Source of the DNA: Butyrivibrio sp. NC2007
GTDB taxonomy: Bacteria; Bacillota; Clostridia; Lachnospirales; Lachnospiraceae
Length of the DNA stretch: 64,000 nucleotides
Assembly (NCBI RefSeq): GCF_000421405.1
Contig: NZ_ATWY01000017.1
Coordinates: 43,988 to 107,987, forward strand
Reading direction: 5' to 3'
The position numbers were made by a program, and so were the translations under genes. Below the pieces are notes generated by a model. It was not told the origin of the DNA. It saw only the letters and a program-made list of their open reading frames with translations, and searched no databases. Positions within the stretch are counted from its first letter, which is position 1, and every line of letters starts with the position of its first letter. Below are positions 60,722-64,000 of this stretch, piece after piece.

Positions 60722-61684
60722 ATGGAGGAGAAAAGAGCTTTGAGCGACAAGATAACATTTGACTATTTTTATGGTCAGGAATCTGAAATGCATGCTTATT
60801 ACAGGCTGCCTAAGCTTCTTTTTACAAATAAGATATTCAGAAACATGAGCTCTGATGCCAAGATCCTGTATGGCCTGATGCTGGATAGAATGTCAATTTC
60901 GCAGAAAAACAAGTGGATAGATAGCGAAAATAGGGCATTTATCATATACTCACAGCAGGAAGCCATGGAAATGCTGGGCTGTAAGGAGAATAAGGCTATA
61001 AATCTTTTTAAGGAGCTGGAGGCTATAGGGCTCATGGAACGCAAGAGGCAGGGCCAGGGGAAAGCAGCTTTATTGTACCTGAAGGACTTCGTTGAGGAAG
61101 ATTCAGAAGAAGTTCAGACCCGGGAAAAACCAATGTCTGAACAAAATGATGATGTTTCAGACATGGGAAAAACCAAGGTCAAGACCTTTGAAAAAACAAT
61201 GTCTAGAGATGGGAAAAACCAAGGTCTAGACATGGGAAAAACCAACCCTAATTATATTAATACTAATAATACTAACTTAGTTAAAATAACAAATCATATC
61301 ACATCGATGGAGCCGGATCTGAATGATGACTACAGAGCGTATTATGAGATCCTTAGAGAAAACCTCGATATAGATACCATGATAGAGCGTCATCCGGAAT
61401 ACAGGGATGATCTTGAGGGAGTCTTTGACCTGATTCTTGAGACAGTTCTTTCCACCCGGAAGACAATCTGGATTGCCAAGAACGAGTATCCCAAGGATCT
61501 GGTGAAGTCCAAGTTCTTAAAGCTCAACCACATGCACCTTGAGTACGTGATCGACTGCCTTAAGAGTAACACCACCAAGATCACCCACATCAAGAACTAC
61601 ATGCTTGCAGCCCTGTTTAATGCTCCTTCTACTATGAGCAGTTACTATCAGGCAGAGGTTAACCACAACATGTACGGCACATGA
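60722..61684 (+). CDS. RepA_N-type replication initiator with DUF6017-like C-terminus
   Basis: About 320 residues. The N-terminal RepA winged helix (MSSDAKILYGLMLDRMSISQKNKWID...) is followed by a low-complexity linker that contains 23-bp DNA iterons (61122-61248), then a DUF6017-like helical end. Like staphylococcal RepA_N plasmids, the origin probably lies within the gene. The start may be ATG 60722 or, with a better GGAGGAG ribosome site, TTG 60740. Confidence 0.85.
   Translation: MEEKRALSDKITFDYFYGQESEMHAYYRLPKLLFTNKIFRNMSSDAKILYGLMLDRMSISQKNKWIDSENRAFIIYSQQEAMEMLGCKENKAINLFKELEAIGLMERKRQGQGKAALLYLKDFVEEDSEEVQTREKPMSEQNDDVSDMGKTKVKTFEKTMSRDGKNQGLDMGKTNPNYINTNNTNLVKITNHITSMEPDLNDDYRAYYEILRENLDIDTMIERHPEYRDDLEGVFDLILETVLSTRKTIWIAKNEYPKDLVKSKFLKLNHMHLEYVIDCLKSNTTKITHIKNYMLAALFNAPSTMSSYYQAEVNHNMYGT
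61122..61248 (+). repeat. 23-bp iterons inside the rep gene (origin candidate)
   Basis: Units beginning GGGAAAAACCAAGGTC or variants start at 61165, 61188 (degenerate, TTGAAAAAACAATGTC), 61211 and 61234, exactly 23 bases apart, with another GGGAAAAACCAATGTC at 61122. An AT-rich run (61249-61300) follows directly, as expected for a melting region. Confidence 0.75.
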
Positions 61685-61692
61685 TCGTTATA

Positions 61693-61721
61693 TTGACAAC
61701 ATTGTACAACACTCATATAAT
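61693..61721 (+). promoter_or_regulatory. Consensus sigma-A promoter with operator-like repeats
   Basis: TTGACA (61693-61698), 17 bases, TATAAT (61716-61721): a perfect consensus promoter for the gene at 61767. TTGTACAA is a palindrome in its spacer (61702-61709). ACAACACTCAT occurs twice, at 61706-61716 and 61743-61753, flanking the start region; this looks like a repressor site. Confidence 0.8.
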
Positions 61722-61766
61722 TTAACTGTAAGTGAACATAAAACAACACTCATGGAGGGAAAAGAT

Positions 61767-62207
61767 ATGCCAAGAGTTAATTTAGCAATCACACAGGAAT
61801 TATATGATCAGATTGAGAAAGCAGCCAAGAAGGAGAACGTAACCGTCAACTACTACATCTGCGATATGTTGGAGGAGAAGTTCGGCAAAAGAACTGTCTA
61901 CGACTATACACTTGCCATCAACAACATGATCGCTGAGGCCAAAACAATGAAAGCAGAATTCGTCCTGGCAGATCTTCCGACCTTCGCAGGTGTAAACGAT
62001 GTTCTTATTGAATACGAGATAAAAGAGTCACCGGCTCAGGTCAGATCCCGCCTTGGCAAGATGTTCACAGAAGCAGTCAAGCAGGGAAATGCCAAAGGCA
62101 TCGAGAGGGCTGTGATTGAAAGAAACGGTGTAGAAGAGTTTAAATCTGCTTCAAGAGCTGCTGTCTACTGTAACAAACTGTATAAACAAAAGAAAAACAG
62201 CAAATGA
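61767..62207 (+). CDS. Ribbon-helix-helix-type hypothetical protein
   Basis: About 146 residues. The start PRVNLAITQELYDQIEKAAKKENVTVNYYICDMLEEKF is a ribbon-helix-helix DNA-binding fold. The rest is helical and of no recognised family. ATG 61767 follows GGAGGGA. Driven by a consensus promoter with repeats that may be its own operator. Confidence 0.68.
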   Translation: MPRVNLAITQELYDQIEKAAKKENVTVNYYICDMLEEKFGKRTVYDYTLAINNMIAEAKTMKAEFVLADLPTFAGVNDVLIEYEIKESPAQVRSRLGKMFTEAVKQGNAKGIERAVIERNGVEEFKSASRAAVYCNKLYKQKKNSK

Positions 62208-62242
62208 TGGCCAAGGGCTTTGGTCATAGAATGGAGGCATAA

Positions 62243-62881
62243 ATGATAGCGGCAATATTTGAAATTCTGTTGGTCATAGCATTGGGAGTGATCTTTATAC
62301 TCTTGTTTGGTCTTCTAAGGGCATTACCTTTTATGACAGGGCTCTTAGGATCTCTTTTTCTCCTTTTGGTATTTCCAGGGCTTAAAGACATTATTCCCGG
62401 AGAAACTAAACTCAGCGTGATAACACTTATTGTTGTGATAGAGTTGTTAATAGCACTCCTTACATTTAATCAGCAGACCAGCGGACCTATGATAGTGTTT
62501 TCCTGCCTCATGTTCGTTGACCTGATCATGGGCCTAGGTTACAGTTTATTTGAATGTGCATCTTGGCAGAAAGCCACGTTTGTGACCGTTGCATACCTGG
62601 CTGTGACATACTTTATATTAGTTTCCAACTGCGACTCTCTCAAAGTCGACAGGGATGATTGCAGAAACATACTTGCCAGTTTGGTTGTGGCATGTATGTA
62701 TGCTGCCTCTGTTGGAGCCACGCTTCTTGTAATACTCGGTGCAATTTGGGAGAAATTCATTAAGCTTAAGTTCTCTGAAGGAATCTATAATGCTTATGAT
62801 AGGATTGGAATAGCCGTAATATGCGCAGCTATGATTGTTACAGCAATAGGCAGCATTATAAGAGATAGAGTGGCGGCATGA
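62243..62881 (+). CDS. Polytopic membrane protein, unknown function
   Basis: 212 residues with about six membrane helices and a GGAGGC ribosome site. No recognised motif. It lies between the RHH protein and the HigA-like protein in the same orientation. Confidence 0.6.
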   Translation: MIAAIFEILLVIALGVIFILLFGLLRALPFMTGLLGSLFLLLVFPGLKDIIPGETKLSVITLIVVIELLIALLTFNQQTSGPMIVFSCLMFVDLIMGLGYSLFECASWQKATFVTVAYLAVTYFILVSNCDSLKVDRDDCRNILASLVVACMYAASVGATLLVILGAIWEKFIKLKFSEGIYNAYDRIGIAVICAAMIVTAIGSIIRDRVAA

Positions 62882-62924
62882 AAAGCCGGCTTTGAGTCAG
62901 AAGAAAATTGAAATGGAGAATGAT

Positions 62925-63215
62925 ATGATCAGAAAACCTACGCATCCAGGAAAGGTATTTGCTGAAGATGTGTTAAAACCACTAGATCTTTCCGTTACTG
63001 ATGCAGCGAGAATGCTTGGAGTAAGCAGGAAAGCGTTATCAGAGTTTGTTAATGAGAAAGTATCTCTTAGCCCGGAGATGGCCATTAGAATAAGCAAGGC
63101 AACTAATACATCTCCGGAAAGTTGGATGAATATGCAGCAGAAACTAACACTATGGACAGCACAGCAAAATGAACCATCAAATGTAATACCTTTTCCTCTG
63201 GATACAGTATTTTGA
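62925..63215 (+). CDS. HigA-type antitoxin without adjacent toxin
   Basis: About 96 residues: RKPTHPGKVFAEDVLKPLDLSVTDAARMLGVSRKALSEFVNEK is the HigA-family HTH signature with the THPG start. ATG 62925 was chosen; ATG 62913 or TTG 62892 are alternatives. No HigB toxin gene is next to it on either side, so it is an orphan antitoxin or stand-alone regulator. Confidence 0.8.
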   Translation: MIRKPTHPGKVFAEDVLKPLDLSVTDAARMLGVSRKALSEFVNEKVSLSPEMAIRISKATNTSPESWMNMQQKLTLWTAQQNEPSNVIPFPLDTVF

Positions 63216-63220
63216 ATCGT

Positions 63221-64000
63221 TTACCATATCCCCATTACATGTTGCATCACAAGGCTTACAACTGTTATTCCGCCCCAGCAACAGCCACCAAGCAGTATCG
63301 GCTTTCCACCGGATTTAATGAGCTTGATCACGTTGCTGTTCAGGCCTATAGCAGCCATGGCCATTATGATAAAGAACTTGCTAAGTTCTTTAAGAGGTTT
63401 AAAAATATCCGAAGGTACTCCCATTCCCAAGCAAAGTGTTGTGATAATTGAAGCAAGAACAAAGAACACTATGAACATCGGGAATGCTCTCCTGAAGCTA
63501 AAACCGTTGGTGGTGCTTCCATCCTTTTTTGCTTCCTTTGCTCTCAGATAAGCAAGAACCAGTGTAATCGGAATGATTGCTAATGTCCTTGTAAGCTTCA
63601 CTGTAACTGCCTTGTCCAAAGTCTGACTACCCAGGTTCCACATGCTGTCCCAGGTTGATGCAGCTGCAGTGACGGAAGAAGTATCATTAACTGCAGTTCC
63701 CGCAAAAATACCGAAAGCCTCTCCTGTTGTGATATCAAAACCTATAAGCTTTCCCAGCGAAGGAAAAAGAAGTGCTGCCAGCACGTTAAAGAAAAATATC
63801 ACAGAAATTGCCTGTGCCACTTCATCATCATCCGCATCAATGACAGGAGCCGTAGCTGCAATTGCTGAGCCGCCGCATATTGATGAGCCAACTCCGATAA
63901 GAGTAGCTGTGTTTCCTTTGATATTCATAACCTTATGAAGAATCCATGATAGGATAAGCGATGTTGAAATCGTGCAGATAATTATAGGAAGTGACTGTTT
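63221..64000 (-). CDS. YeiH/UPF0324-type putative sulfate exporter (5' truncated by window)
   Basis: At least 259 residues of a UPF0324/YeiH-family membrane protein. [19 protein letters not shown] is the family signature, then several helices and a normal C-terminus. The frame is open up to base 64000, so the N-terminus is outside the window. An internal ATG at 63928 would miss the first part. It converges on the HigA-like gene with only 5 bases between stops, so the element or module border may lie at its 3' end. Confidence 0.85.
   Translation of the reverse strand, partial: KQSLPIIICTISTSLILSWILHKVMNIKGNTATLIGVGSSICGGSAIAATAPVIDADDDEVAQAISVIFFFNVLAALLFPSLGKLIGFDITTGEAFGIFAGTAVNDTSSVTAAASTWDSMWNLGSQTLDKAVTVKLTRTLAIIPITLVLAYLRAKEAKKDGSTTNGFSFRRAFPMFIVFFVLASIITTLCLGMGVPSDIFKPLKELSKFFIIMAMAAIGLNSNVIKLIKSGGKPILLGGCCWGGITVVSLVMQHVMGIW

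Noticed and set aside
1..64000. CRISPR arrays, rRNA or tRNA genes
   Set aside because: No regularly spaced repeat-spacer pattern, and no tRNA or rRNA signature was recognised on reading; a tRNA scan was not possible.

Overview
The window looks like a Firmicute of the Lachnospiraceae, possibly Butyrivibrio or a relative. This rests on the moderate-low GC, strong AGGAGG-type ribosome sites, DUF6110, FeoB-associated and DUF6462 families, and a Tn1549/Tn916-type conjugative element. The genus is inference.

Positions 1-23,900 are a metal-centred, apparently chromosomal block. It opens with two ABC exporter-fold half-transporters (the first cut by the window edge), an MptD-like ECF S component, an EcfT and a double EcfA ATPase. 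A deletion-fusion pseudogene and a flavodoxin follow. Next come three gene sets whose upstream regions each carry one copy of the same palindrome, GTTAGC-N4-GCTAAC (5883, 10030, 16752). They encode an HMA/Cys-rich membrane protein, several SAM methyltransferases, a metallo-beta-lactamase/methyltransferase fusion, FeoA-FeoB-FeoC, a heavy-metal P-type ATPase with DUF6110, two alpha/beta hydrolases, paired small membrane proteins and three paralogues of L-2-amino-thiazoline-4-carboxylate hydrolase. My reading is a metal-controlled regulon for uptake, and perhaps dismantling, of a thiazoline- or thiol-containing metal ligand. That function is a hypothesis. A HEAT-repeat protein and an HD hydrolase close the block.

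Positions about 23,950-57,900 are an integrative conjugative element. DUF5688 and PcfB lead into VirD4, Maff2, a VirB6-like channel protein, PrgI, VirB4, an NlpC/P60 hydrolase, DUF4315/DUF4366, an ArdC-like protein, MobC, relaxase and an MT-A70 methylase. The cargo (40.9-52.4 kb) holds two lipoproteins, a HAD phosphatase, a type IIG-like restriction-methylase, a second N6-adenine methylase, a PHP/SMC-like ATPase (TrlF type) with a small overlapping partner, a thioesterase and a HEPN-like protein. The right part holds HTH regulators, a sigma-like factor, a DUF6462 excisionase candidate and a tyrosine integrase followed by integrase-arm-like repeats.

Positions 58,142-63,215 hold a partition/replication module: a DUF6462 duplication, ParA, ParB, two RepA_N-type proteins, an RHH protein, a membrane protein and an orphan HigA. 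The second rep gene contains 23-bp iterons followed by an AT-rich run, so it probably carries its own origin. A YeiH-like membrane protein, cut by the window edge, converges on it. Whether this module belongs to the same element or to a second one is unresolved.

Regulatory RNA stands out. Three element operons start behind terminator-like hairpins (24110, 28409, 58048), and a compact multi-branched RNA fold lies between maff2 and the virB6-like gene (28781-28907).
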